64,000 nucleotides of DNA from Pararhizobium_B sp963838155 (GCA_963838155.1 CAWIQE010000004.1:434001-498000), one strand, 5' to 3'; shown: positions 22,144-30,931, counted from the first letter of the stretch. Numbers and translations are program-made. Notes: generated by a model not told the origin, from the sequence alone.

Positions 22144-22356
22144 ATGGGTAGTCTTAGTATCTGGCACTGGCTGATCGTCCTGGTCGTGGTGCTGCTGCTG
22201 TTCGGCCGCGGCAAGATCCCCGATCTGATGGGCGACGTCGCCAAGGGCATCAAGAGCTTCAAGAAGGGCATGTCGGACGACGACGAAGAAGATGAGGCGA
22301 CAACGCACAAGACCGTGGACCACCGCCCCGAGGAAGTGAGCGACAAGGCCAAGTGA
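22144..22356 (+). CDS. tatA: Twin-arginine translocase subunit TatA
   Basis: Pore-forming subunit of the Tat system that exports folded proteins across the inner membrane. The 70-residue protein has one N-terminal membrane helix (HWLIVLVVVLLLFGRGKIPDLMGD), the FGRGKIP hinge and an amphipathic helix (GDVAKGIKSFKKGM), then an acidic tail. This is the standard TatA layout. GGGAG lies eight bases upstream of the ATG. It is the first gene of tatABC, followed by tatB after about 107 bases. Confidence 0.97.
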   Translation: MGSLSIWHWLIVLVVVLLLFGRGKIPDLMGDVAKGIKSFKKGMSDDDEEDEATTHKTVDHRPEEVSDKAK

Positions 22357-22463
22357 GGCCTGTTTGCGCGATGGCGGGCCTGGCGGTGCGCTGCCGGGTC
22401 CAGCGGGGCACGGAAACGGTATTTCGCCCCGGGTGTCCGGGGCGGCTTTGGGAGCCTGCTTGA

Positions 22464-23219
22464 ATGTTCGATATCGGGTGGCAGGAACTGCTCGTCATAG
22501 CGGTCGTGCTGATCGTCGTGGTCGGGCCGAAGGATCTGCCGCGCATGCTCCGAGCCTTTGGCAAGGCGACGTCGCGGATGCGCTCCATGGCGGGCGAGTT
22601 CCGGTCCCAGTTCGACGAGGCCCTGCGCGAGGCGGACCTCGACGACGTCCGAAAGACGATCTCCGACGCACAGAGCCTCAATCCCGCCAAGAGCCTCAGG
22701 GACGCGATGAATCCGCTGCGCCAGGTGGGCGACGAGATACGCGCCGGCCTGAACGAGGTGGTGCAGCCGTCGTCGCTGTCGGTGCCGGCGGCGGACGACG
22801 CGGATGCGCTCGCCTCGGTGCGGGAGTCGGCAGCGGGCGGCGAGGCGTCCTCCGCGTCGGCGGACGCGGCCAAGGCGCCCGCCAGGCGCAAGGCCGCCTC
22901 GCGAAAGGGCGCGGCGAAATCCGGTGTCGCGAAGAAGCCGGCGACGGGCGGCAGGACGAAGGCGGCTTCGAGTTCCAGCGCACCGCCGGACGCCAAGCGC
23001 AAGGCGGCGGCCCCGCGGGCGTCGACGCGGTCAGCCGGCGAGCCGGCCGCGGAGAAGCCGAAGGGCCGCACGGGCGGCAAGACGAAAGCCAACGGAACGG
23101 CGAAGGCCAACGGCAAGTCCGGGCAGGCCGCGTCCGGGACGGGCGCCGGCGCGCGGCGCAACGGCGCGGCAAGCGGCAAGGCGGCGCGAAAGCCGGCCGA
23201 CAAGACGGATAACACATGA
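22464..23219 (+). CDS. tatB: Sec-independent translocase subunit TatB
   Basis: Tat substrate-receptor subunit working with TatC. It opens with MFDIGWQELLVIAVVLIVVVGPKDLPRMLR, the TatB form with the conserved membrane Glu and the GPKDLP hinge, followed by a long amphipathic helix. At 251 residues it is longer than E. coli TatB because of a Lys/Ala-rich, low-complexity tail from about residue 140 (repeated RRKAASRKGAAK-like segments). GGAG lies eight bases before the ATG. Its last four bases overlap the tatC start as ATGA. Confidence 0.96.
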   Translation: MFDIGWQELLVIAVVLIVVVGPKDLPRMLRAFGKATSRMRSMAGEFRSQFDEALREADLDDVRKTISDAQSLNPAKSLRDAMNPLRQVGDEIRAGLNEVVQPSSLSVPAADDADALASVRESAAGGEASSASADAAKAPARRKAASRKGAAKSGVAKKPATGGRTKAASSSSAPPDAKRKAAAPRASTRSAGEPAAEKPKGRTGGKTKANGTAKANGKSGQAASGTGAGARRNGAASGKAARKPADKTDNT

Positions 23220-24100
23220 CCGACGAGATCGACGACAAGGCGCTGCCCTTGATGGAACACCTCATCGAGCTGCGGACGCGGCTGATGTGGTCGATCGGCG
23301 CTTTCTTCCTCGCCTTCCTGGTCTGCTTCTATTTCGCCAAGGACCTCTTCAACCTCCTGGTCGTGCCGTTCAAGTGGGGCGTCCATCTCGCCGGCCTCAG
23401 CGGCAAGAACATCGAGTTGATCTACACCGCTCCCCAGGAATTCTTCTTCACGCAGATCAAGGTCGCCATGTTCGGCGGCGTGGTCATCGCGTTCCCGATC
23501 ATCGCGACCCAGATCTACCGGTTCATCGCGCCCGGGCTCTACAAGAACGAGCGCATGGCGTTCCTGCCGTTCCTGATCGCCTCTCCCATCCTGTTCCTGA
23601 TGGGGGCGTGCCTCGTCTATTTCTTCTTCACGCCGATGGTCATGTGGTTCTTCCTGCGCATGCAGCAGAGCGGCGGGGACGGCCAGGTCGCGATCCAGCT
23701 CCTGCCCAAGGTGTCCGAATATCTCGGGCTGATCATGACGCTGATCTTCGCGTTCGGCCTGGTCTTCCAGCTGCCGGTCGTCACGACGCTGCTCGCCCGG
23801 GTGGGGATCCTGACCGCGGACGGGCTGGCCTCCAAGCGCAAGTACGCCATCGTCCTCGCGTTCTGCGCCGCCGCGGTCCTGACGCCGCCGGATCCGATGT
23901 CCCAGATCGGTCTTGCGCTGCCGACGATCCTTCTCTACGAGGTTGGCATCTACGCTGCCCAACTCGTCGAACGGCAACGCGCCGAAGCGGCGGCATCATC
24001 CGACGAAGCGAGCAGTGCCGGCACGGACGAGACGTCCGCGGGCGGCACGGACTCCTCAAAGGATGGCGCGCCGGACGAACGCGACGAGGACCGGTCCTGA
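23216..24100 (+). CDS. tatC: Sec-independent translocase subunit TatC
   Basis: Six-helix inner-membrane core of the Tat receptor, which binds the twin-arginine signal. The conserved N-terminal MEHLIELRTRLMWSIGAF, the periplasmic FIAPGLYKNERM segment and the late FCAAAVLTPPDPMSQIGLALP are all present. The length is 294 residues, with a poorly conserved Ser/Asp/Gly-rich tail after the last helix (from about residue 255) that is unlikely to be structured. It overlaps tatB by four bases. serS follows after 42 bases, as in many Rhizobiales. Confidence 0.97.
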   Translation: MTDEIDDKALPLMEHLIELRTRLMWSIGAFFLAFLVCFYFAKDLFNLLVVPFKWGVHLAGLSGKNIELIYTAPQEFFFTQIKVAMFGGVVIAFPIIATQIYRFIAPGLYKNERMAFLPFLIASPILFLMGACLVYFFFTPMVMWFFLRMQQSGGDGQVAIQLLPKVSEYLGLIMTLIFAFGLVFQLPVVTTLLARVGILTADGLASKRKYAIVLAFCAAAVLTPPDPMSQIGLALPTILLYEVGIYAAQLVERQRAEAAASSDEASSAGTDETSAGGTDSSKDGAPDERDEDRS

Positions 24101-24142
24101 CGAACGGACGGGCGAGGGTAGCAACACCTGCCGGGGACCGTC

Positions 24143-25423
24143 ATGCTCGACATCAAATGGATACGTGAAAACCCGAGGGCGCTGGACGCGGCGCTGAAGG
24201 CGCGCGGTGCGGCGCCGGCTGCCGAGCGGCTGGTCGATCTCGACGAGCGCCGGCGCGAGCAGATCCAGATTCTCCAGGAGATGCAGGAGCGGCGCAATTC
24301 CGCTTCCCGCGAGATCGGGCAGGCGCTGCGCGAGAAGCGGGCGGAGGTCGCCGAGCGGCTGAAGGCCGAGGTCGCCGAGCTGAAGAACGCCATGGGCGCG
24401 GCCGAGGAGGAGACGCGGCAGATCGACCGGTCGGTCGACGATCTGCTCGCCTCGCTACCGAACGTGCCGCTTCCCGACGTGCCGGTCGGGCCGGACGAGA
24501 GCGCCAATCGCGAGGAGCGGCGGGTCGGCGAGAAGCCGGCCTGGGCGCACCCGGCGAAGGAGCATTTCGAGATCGGCGAAGCGCTCGGCCAGATGGATTT
24601 CGAGGCGGCGGCGCGGATCGCGGGATCGCGGTTCACGGTGCTCACCGGGGCGCTGGCGCGGCTGGAGCGCGCGCTCGGGCAGTTCATGCTCGACGTGCAC
24701 ACGGGCGAGCACGGCTATACGGAGGTGACGCCGCCGCTCTTGACGCGCGACGAAGCCATGTTCGGGACCGGCCAGCTGCCGAAATTCGCCGAGGATTTGT
24801 TCCGCACGACCGACGGGCGGTGGCTCATCCCGACGGCGGAGGTGCCGCTGACCAACATGGTGCGCGAGCGGATACTCGACCACGACGCGTTGCCGCTGCG
24901 CTTCGCGGCGCTGACGCCGTGCTTCCGCTCCGAGGCCGGCTCGGCGGGGCGCGATACGCGGGGCATGCTGCGCCAGCACCAGTTCATGAAGTGCGAGCTC
25001 GTCTCGATCACCGACGCGGACGGCTCGTCCGCCGAGCACGAACGCATGACGGCTTCGGCGGAGGAGATCCTCAAGCGCCTCGGCCTGCACTACCGGGTGA
25101 TGACGCTTTCGACCGGCGACATGGGCTTCGGGGCGCGCAAGACCTACGACCTCGAGGTCTGGCTGCCGGGGCAGGGCGCCTTCCGGGAAATCTCCTCCTG
25201 CTCGGTCTGCGGCGATTTCCAGGCGCGGCGGATGAACGCGCGCTACCGGCCGGCGGACGAGAAGGGGACCCGGTTCGTGCATACGCTGAACGGCTCCGGC
25301 GTGGCGGTCGGGCGGGCGCTGATCGCCGTGCTCGAAACCTATCTCGAGGCGGACGGCTCGGTGACCGTGCCGGAGGCGTTGCGCCCATATATGGGCGGAC
25401 TGACGCGCATCCAGCGCGGCTGA
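24143..25423 (+). CDS. serS: Seryl-tRNA synthetase
   Basis: Class II synthetase that charges tRNA-Ser and tRNA-Sec. The 426-residue protein begins MLDIKWIRENPRALDAALKARG. The N-terminal antiparallel coiled coil that contacts the tRNA variable arm spans about residues 30-105. Motif 2 is PCFRSEAGSAGRDTRGMLRQHQF and motif 3 lies in the NGSGVAVGRALIAVLE segment. The SSCSVCGDFQARRM block is also present, where the second Cys may be specific to the lineage. The length is normal. It lies between tatC and surE in one plus-strand series. Confidence 0.98.
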   Translation: MLDIKWIRENPRALDAALKARGAAPAAERLVDLDERRREQIQILQEMQERRNSASREIGQALREKRAEVAERLKAEVAELKNAMGAAEEETRQIDRSVDDLLASLPNVPLPDVPVGPDESANREERRVGEKPAWAHPAKEHFEIGEALGQMDFEAAARIAGSRFTVLTGALARLERALGQFMLDVHTGEHGYTEVTPPLLTRDEAMFGTGQLPKFAEDLFRTTDGRWLIPTAEVPLTNMVRERILDHDALPLRFAALTPCFRSEAGSAGRDTRGMLRQHQFMKCELVSITDADGSSAEHERMTASAEEILKRLGLHYRVMTLSTGDMGFGARKTYDLEVWLPGQGAFREISSCSVCGDFQARRMNARYRPADEKGTRFVHTLNGSGVAVGRALIAVLETYLEADGSVTVPEALRPYMGGLTRIQRG

Positions 25424-25458
25424 CTTTCGCCGGTTTCGGCCGGACTGGAGACAACGAC

Positions 25459-26229
25459 ATGCGCATTCTTCTGACGAACGACGACAGCATTCACGCGGAG
25501 GGGCTGGCGGTCCTGGAGCGGATCGCGCGGACGCTCTCCGACGATGTCTGGGTCGTCGCGCCGGAGACGGACCAGAGCGGGCTGGCGCATTCGCTGACGC
25601 TGTCGGAGCCGCTTCGGCTGCGCCGGATCGACGACCGCCGCTTCGCCTTGAGGGGGACCCCGACCGACTGCGTCATCATGGGGCTGCGCAAGCTGCTCGA
25701 CACGCCGCCTGATCTGGTCCTTTCGGGCGTCAATGCCGGCCAGAACATCGCCGACGACGTGACCTATTCCGGCACGGTGGCGGGCGCGATGGAAGGAACG
25801 CTCCTCGGGATCCGCTCGATCGCCCTCAGCCAGGCCTACAATTTCGATGGCGGCGAGCGGCTCGTTCCCTGGGACGTGGCCGAGAGCCATGCGCCGGCGC
25901 TGCTGGAGCGGCTCATCGGCCTCGACCTGCCGGACGGGACGTTCCTCAACGTCAATTTCCCGAACTGCGCCGCCGGCGAGGTGGGGGAGACCGTGGTCAC
26001 GCGGCAGGGGCGGCTCGCCCACGGGCTGGCGATCGACCAGCGCACGGACGGGCGGGGCTTTCCCTATTACTGGCTGCGGTTCAACCGGCGGCCGTCGGAT
26101 CCGGAGGCGGGGACGGACCTCAGGGCGCTGCGCGACGGGCACATCTCGGTGACGCCGCTCAAGCTGGACATCACCGACTACTCCATCGGGCAGTCGCTCG
26201 AGGATGCGCTCAGGGGGACGAAGGGGTGA
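25459..26229 (+). CDS. surE: 5'/3'-nucleotidase SurE
   Basis: Metal-dependent survival protein that dephosphorylates nucleoside monophosphates. The 256-residue sequence begins MRILLTNDDSIHAEG, with the metal-binding Asp-Asp pair. The blocks VVAPETDQSGLAHSLTL, GTPTDCVIMGL, LVLSGVNAGQNIADDVTYSGTV and FLNVNFPN complete the SurE signature. The frame is open upstream inside serS, so the ATG at 25459, after a GGAGACAACG, is clearly the start. It overlaps the next gene (pcm) by four bases (GTGA). surE-pcm-nlpD is a classical order also known from E. coli. Confidence 0.97.
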   Translation: MRILLTNDDSIHAEGLAVLERIARTLSDDVWVVAPETDQSGLAHSLTLSEPLRLRRIDDRRFALRGTPTDCVIMGLRKLLDTPPDLVLSGVNAGQNIADDVTYSGTVAGAMEGTLLGIRSIALSQAYNFDGGERLVPWDVAESHAPALLERLIGLDLPDGTFLNVNFPNCAAGEVGETVVTRQGRLAHGLAIDQRTDGRGFPYYWLRFNRRPSDPEAGTDLRALRDGHISVTPLKLDITDYSIGQSLEDALRGTKG

Positions 26230-26882
26230 GCGACACGCGCCTCATGGAACGGGAGGGGCTTGCGGCCCTCATCCTCCGGCTGCGCCGCGACGGGCTGCAG
26301 GACAACGCCCTGCTGACCGCGGTGGAGGAGACGCCGCGCACGCTCTTCACGCCGCCGGCCTTTTCGGACGCGGCCTATTCGCCGCGCCTGGTGCCGATCG
26401 ACTGCGGCGCCTTCATGGAGGGCGCCGACCTGGCGGTGCAGATGCTCTACCTGCTCATGGTGCGCCCGGGCCAGCGGGTGCTCGAGATCGGCACGGGATC
26501 GGGCTTCACGGCCGCGGTGACGGCGCGCATCGCCGAGCGCGTCTTCACGGTCGACCGCTACAAGACGCTGGTCTCGCTCGCCAAGCAACGCTTCGACCGG
26601 CTGGAGCTGAAGAACATCGCGGTGCGCCATGCCGACGGCAGCAGCGGGCTGAAGGGCGAGGGAACGTTCGACCGGATCCTGGTCACGGGCTCCTTTTCCT
26701 CAACGCCGCGCTTCTTCGTCGAGCAGCTCGTCGCCGGCGGGGTTCTCGTGGCCCCGGTGAGGGGCGAGGACGGGACGACGACGCTCACGCGCATGACGCG
26801 GGTCGGCAGCCGCTTCGAGCGCGAGGATCTTTTCCCGGTGCCCTTCGAGCCGCTCACGCCCGGCCGGGCGATGGCTCTCTAG
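26226..26882 (+). CDS. pcm: Protein-L-isoaspartate O-methyltransferase
   Basis: Canonical repair methyltransferase. It converts isoaspartyl residues in aged proteins back towards aspartate, using SAM. The 218-residue product contains the SAM motif VLEIGTGSGFTAAVTAR (about 83-99), PRTLFTPPAFSDAAYSP near the N-terminus and the post-II motif GTFDRILVTGSFSSTP. It starts with GTG overlapping the surE stop, so it is translationally coupled to surE. It is only distantly related to the tolC-linked copy at 1,637; the two are separate branches of the family. Confidence 0.93.
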   Translation: MSDTRLMEREGLAALILRLRRDGLQDNALLTAVEETPRTLFTPPAFSDAAYSPRLVPIDCGAFMEGADLAVQMLYLLMVRPGQRVLEIGTGSGFTAAVTARIAERVFTVDRYKTLVSLAKQRFDRLELKNIAVRHADGSSGLKGEGTFDRILVTGSFSSTPRFFVEQLVAGGVLVAPVRGEDGTTTLTRMTRVGSRFEREDLFPVPFEPLTPGRAMAL

Positions 26883-26920
26883 AGCGTGTCCGCGCTTCAC
26901 GGTATCGCGGCGTTCTTCAC

Positions 26921-27090
26921 GCGCTTCCGGACGGAAAATCGGTTACCGCTTTTCCTGGAAGCGCGCCTCCATTCGCACCGCTCGCTCGCTCCGTCATCCT
27001 CGCCCTTGTGGCGAGGATCCACCGACGCCCGCCGGGGATGCGGCGCCGACTGCAGATCCTCGGGACAAGCCCGAGGATGACGACGGTGGG
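26921..27090. repeat. Palindromic repeat unit, tandem copy 1
   Basis: First of two almost identical 170-base units with a 214-base period. Part 1 (26921-26964) is an imperfect palindrome with arms GCGCTTCC and GGAAGCGC, the same element found at 35,985 and 57,837. Part 2 contains two hairpins, ATCCTCGCC/GGCGAGGAT and ATCCTCGGG/CCCGAGGAT, bracketed by GTCATCCTCG and CGAGGATGAC. It resembles the mosaic intergenic elements reported from rhizobia (RIME-like), by my recollection of that literature. Confidence 0.85.
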
Positions 27091-27134
27091 GGTGAGGAGA
27101 TGACGACGGTGGGGGTGAGGGCGGGGGGCTTCTC

Positions 27135-27304
27135 GCGCTTCCGGACGGAAAACCGGTTTCCGCTTTTCCTGGAAGCGCGCCTCCATTCGCACCGCTCGCT
27201 CGCTCCGTCATCCTCGCCCTTGTGGCGAGGATCCACCGACGCCCGCCGGGGATGCGGCGCCGACTGCAGATCCTCGGGACAAGCCCGAGGATGACGACGG
27301 TGGG
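27135..27304. repeat. Palindromic repeat unit, tandem copy 2
   Basis: Second copy of the unit at 26921, with only a few mismatches, all near the first palindrome (AACCGGTTT here, ATCGGTTA in copy 1). It has the same two inner hairpins and the same outer inverted ends. Near-identity indicates a recent duplication or gene conversion. Confidence 0.85.
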
Positions 27305-27457
27305 GCGCTCAAGTCCTTCCGCGCTTCACGGAAACGCGCGGCTGCGAGGACACGATTTGCGCACAATTCTTCCGTCGGAAGGATGCGCCTTAACTGCCCG
27401 GTAACACTAACTCGTTTTAATCATGAGCGTCGTATTCGTGGTTTCGCGGGATGGGTT

Positions 27458-28987
27458 ATGCGTAGCAGAAGATCTCAGATCTCTCACAGGACTGTGCTCG
27501 GAGTGCTCGGCGTCACGTTGCTGGCGGGTGCGGCGACGGGCTGCAGTTCGGACGTGCTCCGGTTTCAGGACGGGTTCTACGGGTCCGACCGGTTGACCAC
27601 GTCGTCGGTGCCGGCGAGCGGGAATTCCGCGCTGGCGCCTCAGGCCAACATCGGCTCGACGCGCGCCTCCTTGCCCTCCCAATCCGATTCACAGGTTCCC
27701 TCCGGAGATCGACCCATGGCCCAGCCGTTTCCCGCCGCCGTTTCAAGCAACGACCAGCGGGGCGCATATGACGGGGTGCGCACGGGCTCGATCGGCGGCG
27801 GGCAGGTCCAGGGCAGCGCGCTGCCTCCGCCGTCCTCTCCCGCGCCGGCTGCGCTTCCGCGCCAGCATGCCGAGACGCGCGCCGTACACTCCGCCGACGG
27901 CGACGGGCGGGTGACGCTGAAGCACGGCGAGACGATCTACACCCTGTCGCGCCGCTACGGCGTGCCCGCCCAGGCGATCATGCGCGCCAACGGCATCACC
28001 AGCGCCTCGGACGTGACGGCCGGCCGCCAGATCCTCATCCCCGCCCATGACGGGAGCGCGGGGCGGCAGGCGATGGAGGACAGGACGATGGGCCATGCCG
28101 CGGTGGCGGCGAGGCCTGCGGCCCGTCCCCTGATGGTGCCCGGCAGGACCGAGCGCGTCGCCGTGCTGTCGGACGGCGGCAAGGCGGATATCGGCCACAG
28201 CGGCGGCAGCGCCGCGCGGCCGGCGCCGAAGGCGGGTTCCGACGGTGCCTACGTCGTCAAGAGCGGCGACACGCTCGCCGGCATTTCCCGGCGTACCAAT
28301 GTTTCGATCGACGCCCTGAAGAGCGCCAACAACCTCTCCGGCAGCGCCATCCGCGTCGGCCAGAGGCTCGCGCTGCCGCAGGGCGCGGAGGCCCCGGCGA
28401 AGGCCGCGCCGAAGCAGGAGGTGGTGACCGGCTCGACGCCGAAGCCGGCTCCGGAACCGGCGAAGGTGGCCGCCGCGGCGCCGAAGACGGCCCGCCAGGA
28501 ACCGGCGCCCAAGGCCTATTCGCCGCCCGCCAAGAAGGAAGAGCAGCACGTCGCCGCCGCCGGGTCCGACGCCAACGCCAAGGTTGCCAGCCTGACGCCG
28601 GAATCCTCGGGCATCGGCAAGCTGCGCTGGCCGGCCCGCGGCCAGATCGTCGCCCGCTTCGGCTCGACCGAGGACGGCCACCGCAACGACGGCATCGACA
28701 TTTCGGTTCCTGAGGGCACGCCCGTCAAGGCGGCGGAGAACGGCGTGGTCATCTATTCGGGCAGCGGCCTGAAGGAGTACGGCAACACCGTCCTCATCCG
28801 CCACGACGACGGCCTCGTGACCGTCTACGGCTACGCCAAGGACCTCAAGGTCAAGCGCGGCGACAAGGTGACCCGGGGCCAGGTGATCGCGGATTCGGGC
28901 ATGAGCGGCGAGGCCAACCGCCCGAAACTGCATTTCGAGGTCCGCAAGGACGCGACCCCGGTCAACCCCTCCACCTACCTGGACTGA
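27458..28987 (+). CDS. nlpD: NlpD-like LysM/degenerate M23 lipoprotein
   Basis: Envelope lipoprotein expected to activate cell-wall amidases at division. The N-terminal signal peptide ends in a lipobox-like LAGAATGC (Cys29). Two LysM domains follow: VTLKHGETIYTLSRRYGVPA and YVVKSGDTLAGISRRTNVS. After a Pro/Ala-rich linker comes the C-terminal LytM/M23 domain (WPARGQIVARFGSTEDGHRN to STYLD). Two zinc ligands appear lost: NDGID replaces HxGxD and VYGYAK replaces the usual YxHL, although LHFEV is retained. This is the pattern of non-catalytic NlpD/EnvC factors. The surE-pcm-nlpD order supports the name. The ATG at 27458 directly precedes the basic signal-peptide start. Confidence 0.88.
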   Translation: MRSRRSQISHRTVLGVLGVTLLAGAATGCSSDVLRFQDGFYGSDRLTTSSVPASGNSALAPQANIGSTRASLPSQSDSQVPSGDRPMAQPFPAAVSSNDQRGAYDGVRTGSIGGGQVQGSALPPPSSPAPAALPRQHAETRAVHSADGDGRVTLKHGETIYTLSRRYGVPAQAIMRANGITSASDVTAGRQILIPAHDGSAGRQAMEDRTMGHAAVAARPAARPLMVPGRTERVAVLSDGGKADIGHSGGSAARPAPKAGSDGAYVVKSGDTLAGISRRTNVSIDALKSANNLSGSAIRVGQRLALPQGAEAPAKAAPKQEVVTGSTPKPAPEPAKVAAAAPKTARQEPAPKAYSPPAKKEEQHVAAAGSDANAKVASLTPESSGIGKLRWPARGQIVARFGSTEDGHRNDGIDISVPEGTPVKAAENGVVIYSGSGLKEYGNTVLIRHDDGLVTVYGYAKDLKVKRGDKVTRGQVIADSGMSGEANRPKLHFEVRKDATPVNPSTYLD

Positions 28988-29047
28988 CCGCCAGCCACCG
29001 CGAGCCGATTTCGCGCACCCGTATCGCAAGGCGCCCGCCCCCAGTTC

Positions 29048-29085
29048 GATCTCCCCCCTTGAGGGGGGAGATTGGTGGGTGGGGC
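29048..29085. repeat. CTCCCCCC palindrome, copy a
   Basis: A perfect 10-bp hairpin, ATCTCCCCCC with GGGGGGAGAT around a TTGA loop, followed by TTGGTGGGTGGGGC. The same element recurs at 29187, 29341, 39578 and 39761. It lies 60 bases after nlpD and could also form a transcript 3' end. Confidence 0.8.
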
Positions 29086-29186
29086 TACCCGCACGGCGCG
29101 CCATCGGTCGCCATTCTATACAGCACCCCGGCGCGAGCCGCTCTCGCCCTATCGCCCGCCGCATCGGGGGGCGGTTGCCCCAGTCC

Positions 29187-29233
29187 GATCTCCCCCCTTG
29201 AGGGGGAGATGTCCGGCAGGACAGAGGGGGGTG
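29187..29233. repeat. CTCCCCCC palindrome, copy b (with TCCGGCAGGAC tail)
   Basis: The GATCTCCCCCC/TTGAGGGGGAGAT palindrome followed by GTCCGGCAGGACAGAG and GGGGGGTG. This 47-base form is matched almost base for base by the copy at 39,761. Confidence 0.8.
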
Positions 29234-29340
29234 CGCGGCGGTCGCGGCGGGTGCACCCGGCCGCGTTTTCCAGCCGCCGCGAGACGGCGGCCGGAGGCCT
29301 CAGTGGAAAAGTCGCGCTGGCATCCCCTGCCGCCACCACC

Positions 29341-29405
29341 GGAGACCCCCCTCTGTCGGCTGCGCCGACATCTCCCCCTCAAGGGGGGAGATTGGTGGGT
29401 GGGGC
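29341..29405. repeat. CTCCCCCC palindrome, copy c (opposite orientation)
   Basis: A 65-base form starting GGAGACCCCCCTCTGTCGGC, then a small GTCGGCTGCGCCGAC hairpin and the core palindrome, ending in TTGGTGGGTGGGGC. It is matched nearly exactly by the copy at 39,578, ten kilobases away. Confidence 0.8.
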
Positions 29406-30052
29406 GGGCTGCATGGCGTCCATCGGCCGCCACGCGCTTTTGCACCTGCCGCATCGCGGGGCGCTCGCCGTGAGCCGATTTCGCGCCGTCGCCCGCCGCA
29501 TCGTGGGACGCCTGCCCAAGCCGATCTCGCGCCGTCGCCCGCCGCATGGCGGGGCGCTCGTCCTCGTCGACGGTCTTTCGAAATAATTCGGAATAGGAAT
29601 TGATTCTCTATTGGCGATGTGCGATAAGGCGCTTGCCCCTGCTGCTCGGGCGGATCTGCAGACGATCGGATGCGGGCAGGGGACGGCGCTTCGGGGCGGG
29701 ATCGGTCCGCTTCGGAGGAGCCTCGCAAGGGACGGGTGCCCTCGGAAGTCGAGTTCGGCGGATTTCGGGGAAATGGGGAAGGGCAGGAGGTTCGAGGTAA
29801 TCCTGTCGAAGGCCGGTGGCAGCGAAAGGGCCGGCGTTCCCCGAGGAAGCATCCGGAAACGAGGACCGGTTGGCAGGAAATCAATCCTGGCTGTCGGCGT
29901 CGGCGGGGCACGGGGGACCGTGCACCTTTCTTACCCTTAATTCGGCACGGTCCTTCGGCCCCGCACCCGAATTAACCTTCATGCCTCTGCAGCGAAAGCG
30001 GGCGAGAGAACGACGGCGCGCGGCTGGGGACGGGACAGGCTCCCCGGCGGCG

Positions 30053-30931
30053 TCAGTCGTCGAGCGACTGGCCGAGGCGGCCGGCGAGGTCCTGGACGAA
30101 CTGCCAGGCGACGCGGCCGGAGCGGGCGCCGCGGGTGGTCGCCCATTCGAGGGCTTCGGCGCGCAGCTCCTCGGGCGGCACGTCGAGGCCGTAATGGGCG
30201 GCGTAGCCCTCGATCATGGCGAGATAGTCGTCCTGGCTGCATTTGTGGAAGCCGAGCCAGAGGCCGAAGCGGTCGGAGAGGGAGACCTTCTCCTCGACGG
30301 CCTCGGAGGGGCTGATGGCCGTCGAGCGCTCGTTCTCCATCATGTCGCGCGGCAGGAGATGGCGCCGGTTTGAGGTGGCGTAGAAGATGACGTTGTCCGG
30401 CCGCCCCTCGATGCCGCCCTCGAGCGCCGCCTTCAGCGACTTGTAGTCGGTGTCGTCCTTGTCGAAGGACAGATCGTCGCAGAAGAGGATGAACCGGCAG
30501 GCGCTGGCGCGCAGCAATCCCATCAGCCGGGGCAGGCTGTCGATGTCCTCGCGGTGGATCTCGACGAGCTTGAGGCGGGGCCGGCCGGCGGGCGCCCCGG
30601 CGAGGACGCTGGCGTGCGCCGCCTTGACGAGAGAGGACTTGCCCATGCCGCGCGCGCCCCAGAGGAGGACGTTGTTGGCGGCGTGGCCGCGGGCGAAGCG
30701 CTGCGTGTTCTCGAGCAGGATGTCGCGGACCCGGTCGATGCCGCGGATCAGGCCGATGTCGATGCGGTTCGGCCGCGCCACGGGCTGCAGATGCGCCGAC
30801 TCGGGGACCCAGACGAAACAGTCGGCCGCTTCGAGATCGTTCGGCGCGGCCTTCGGGCGGGCGAGCGATTCGACGGCGGCGGTCAGGCGGCGCAATTCGG
30901 CGAGCAGGGCTTCGAGGCTGGTGTCGGTCAC
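30053..30931 (-). CDS. DUF815 family AAA+ ATPase
   Basis: A 292-residue cytoplasmic P-loop ATPase of the DUF815 family, widespread in proteobacteria and without a settled function. Walker A is GARGMGKSSL (about 92-101) and the Walker B-like segment is FILFCDDLSF. SNRRHLLPRDMMENE is a conserved sensor-type motif. The N-terminal LEALLAELRRLTAAVESLARP forms a short coiled coil. It stands alone on the minus strand, divergent from yajC, with about 217 bases between the starts. No operon partner helps to assign a role. Confidence 0.9.
   Translation of the reverse strand: MTDTSLEALLAELRRLTAAVESLARPKAAPNDLEAADCFVWVPESAHLQPVARPNRIDIGLIRGIDRVRDILLENTQRFARGHAANNVLLWGARGMGKSSLVKAAHASVLAGAPAGRPRLKLVEIHREDIDSLPRLMGLLRASACRFILFCDDLSFDKDDTDYKSLKAALEGGIEGRPDNVIFYATSNRRHLLPRDMMENERSTAISPSEAVEEKVSLSDRFGLWLGFHKCSQDDYLAMIEGYAAHYGLDVPPEELRAEALEWATTRGARSGRVAWQFVQDLAGRLGQSLDD

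Larger units (their letters stand above)
26883..27457. other. Repeat-filled intergenic region between pcm and nlpD
   Basis: There is no gene here. The stretch is filled mainly by a duplicated 170-base palindromic unit (annotated separately) with a 44-base spacer. The last 100 bases before nlpD are less repetitive and contain CCGGTAACACTAACTCGTTTTAATC, probably the promoter region. Short open frames on both strands are by-products of the repeats. Confidence 0.6.
28988..30052. other. Gene-free repeat mosaic between nlpD and the DUF815 ATPase
   Basis: I see no credible gene in this 1-kb stretch. From 29,000 to 29,560 it is a patchwork of CTCCCCCC-type palindromes and GCCGCATCGC-type units. From 29,590 onward the sequence is slightly less GC-rich; an open frame at 29,611-29,940 has no recognisable family or ribosome-binding site, so I do not call it. 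Confidence 0.55.

Noticed and set aside
29000..29560. CRISPR-like array
   Set aside because: The repeats are palindromic, of different lengths and orientations, without regular spacers; no cas gene is present.
29059..29586. Plus-strand open frame of 175 codons in the repeat mosaic
   Set aside because: It is made of translated repeat units (such as SPLEGEMSGRTEGG), as seen in many spurious annotations.
29611..29940. Plus-strand open frame of 109 codons before the DUF815 gene
   Set aside because: No ribosome site, no recognisable family and no conserved-looking core; not enough to call a gene.
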